From: Bacillota bacterium
GTDB lineage: Bacteria; Bacillota; Clostridia; Acetivibrionales; DSM-1351
DNA: 14,470 bases
Direction of reading: 5' to 3'
Assembly (NCBI GenBank): GCA_023391425.1
Contig: JAEWAX010000145.1
Coordinates: 1 to 14,470 of the forward strand
Positions within the stretch are counted from its first letter, which is position 1, and each line of letters opens with the position of its first letter. Shown one piece after another: positions 14,043 through 14,470 of this stretch. The notes under the pieces were generated by a model. The model was not told the DNA's origin. It worked only from the letters and a program-made list of their open reading frames with translations, and searched no databases. A program made the translations under genes and the position numbers.

Positions 14043-14470
14043 ATGAAAATTGAAATTAAGAAGCCTTTAAAAAGCAAAAATTCTACAAGCTTTCAAAAAA
14101 TTGTAGCTTTGGGTACCATTTTAATCCTATATATATTCTTCTCTATCTTCGGAAACAACTTTTTTTCTGTATCAACGCTTGTCAATATATTGGACTCATC
14201 GTATTATATCGGGTTTCTTGCAATTGGTATGACTTTTATAATAATAACCGGTGGTATTAACCTTGCATCTGGCACAATAATGATGTGCTCCGCCTTACTC
14301 GGTGGTGTTGCATATAATGTATGGCATTGGCCTCTTGTATTATCAATTGTTTTTATCTTTTTGGTGTCAACCACTTTCGGTTTTATAAATGGAATTTTGA
14401 TTGCAAAGCTCAAATTGCCTCCTTTTATAGCAACTCTTGGTACAATGAGTATTTCAATGGGTTTGGGAGC
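14043..14470 (+). CDS. Sugar ABC transporter permease (RbsC type), N-terminal part (3' end outside window)
   Basis: Open frame from ATG 14043, preceded by GTGAGGT, to the end of the window (142 complete residues). It begins MKIEIKKPLKSKNSTSF and then enters hydrophobic segments: IVALGTILILYIFFSIFG, YIGFLAIGMTFIIITGGINL, ALLGGVAYNVW and LVLSIVFIFLVSTTFGFINGILI. TGGINLASGTIMM corresponds to the GGIDLSVGS block of RbsC-like permeases, and AKLKLPPFIATLGTMSI to their LPPFIATLGTM block. It forms the membrane channel with the preceding ATPase. Family is clear; substrate is unknown. Confidence 0.94.
   Translation, partial: MKIEIKKPLKSKNSTSFQKIVALGTILILYIFFSIFGNNFFSVSTLVNILDSSYYIGFLAIGMTFIIITGGINLASGTIMMCSALLGGVAYNVWHWPLVLSIVFIFLVSTTFGFINGILIAKLKLPPFIATLGTMSISMGLG

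Overview
The window looks like a chromosomal segment of a low-GC, Gram-positive anaerobe of the class Clostridia. The DNA is AT-rich, the Shine-Dalgarno sites are strong (GGAGG-like), GTG and TTG starts are used, and the regulators are YesM/YesN-type with a lipoprotein solute-binding protein. Every gene I can support lies on the + strand. The whole window reads as one carbohydrate uptake, sensing and catabolism locus. I see no tRNA, rRNA, CRISPR array, insertion sequence or phage gene.

Layout. (1) 1-444: the C-terminal part of a LacI-family repressor, cut by the window edge and closed by a terminator hairpin (483-536). (2) 537-566: a 30-bp dyad with the 14-bp core GCTAAACGTTTAGC, a LacI-type operator in front of a five-gene catabolic operon: FGGY-family kinase, GatD-like polyol-phosphate/polyol dehydrogenase, GatZ/KbaZ-family protein, aldo/keto reductase and FucU-type mutarotase (602-6192). 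The operon ends at a perfect 12-bp-stem terminator (6278-6323). (3) 6387-7691: a stand-alone MFS transporter. (4) 7692-8003: a 312-bp intergenic region with a promoter and a second, degenerate copy of the LacI-type operator. (5) 8013-12402: a tightly packed sensor operon of AraC-type response regulator, YesM-type histidine kinase and sugar-binding lipoprotein. (6) 12403-12519: a pair of 16-bp direct repeats with 21-bp period abutting a promoter, followed by the sugar ABC ATPase and the start of its permease, which runs off the window.

How it may work together (inference). The histidine kinase, perhaps helped by the binding lipoprotein, would sense a sugar or polyol and activate the response regulator. 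That regulator would bind the tandem repeats and switch on the ABC importer. The LacI repressor would hold down both the catabolic operon and the sensor operon until an inducer appears. Enzymatically, the GatD-like dehydrogenase, the kinase and the GatZ-family protein fit a galactitol/tagatose-type route ending in fructose 6-phosphate. No GatY/KbaY aldolase, 1-phosphofructokinase-like kinase or PTS component is visible. The aldo/keto reductase and mutarotase could extend the route back to an aldose. The true substrate cannot be fixed from sequence alone.
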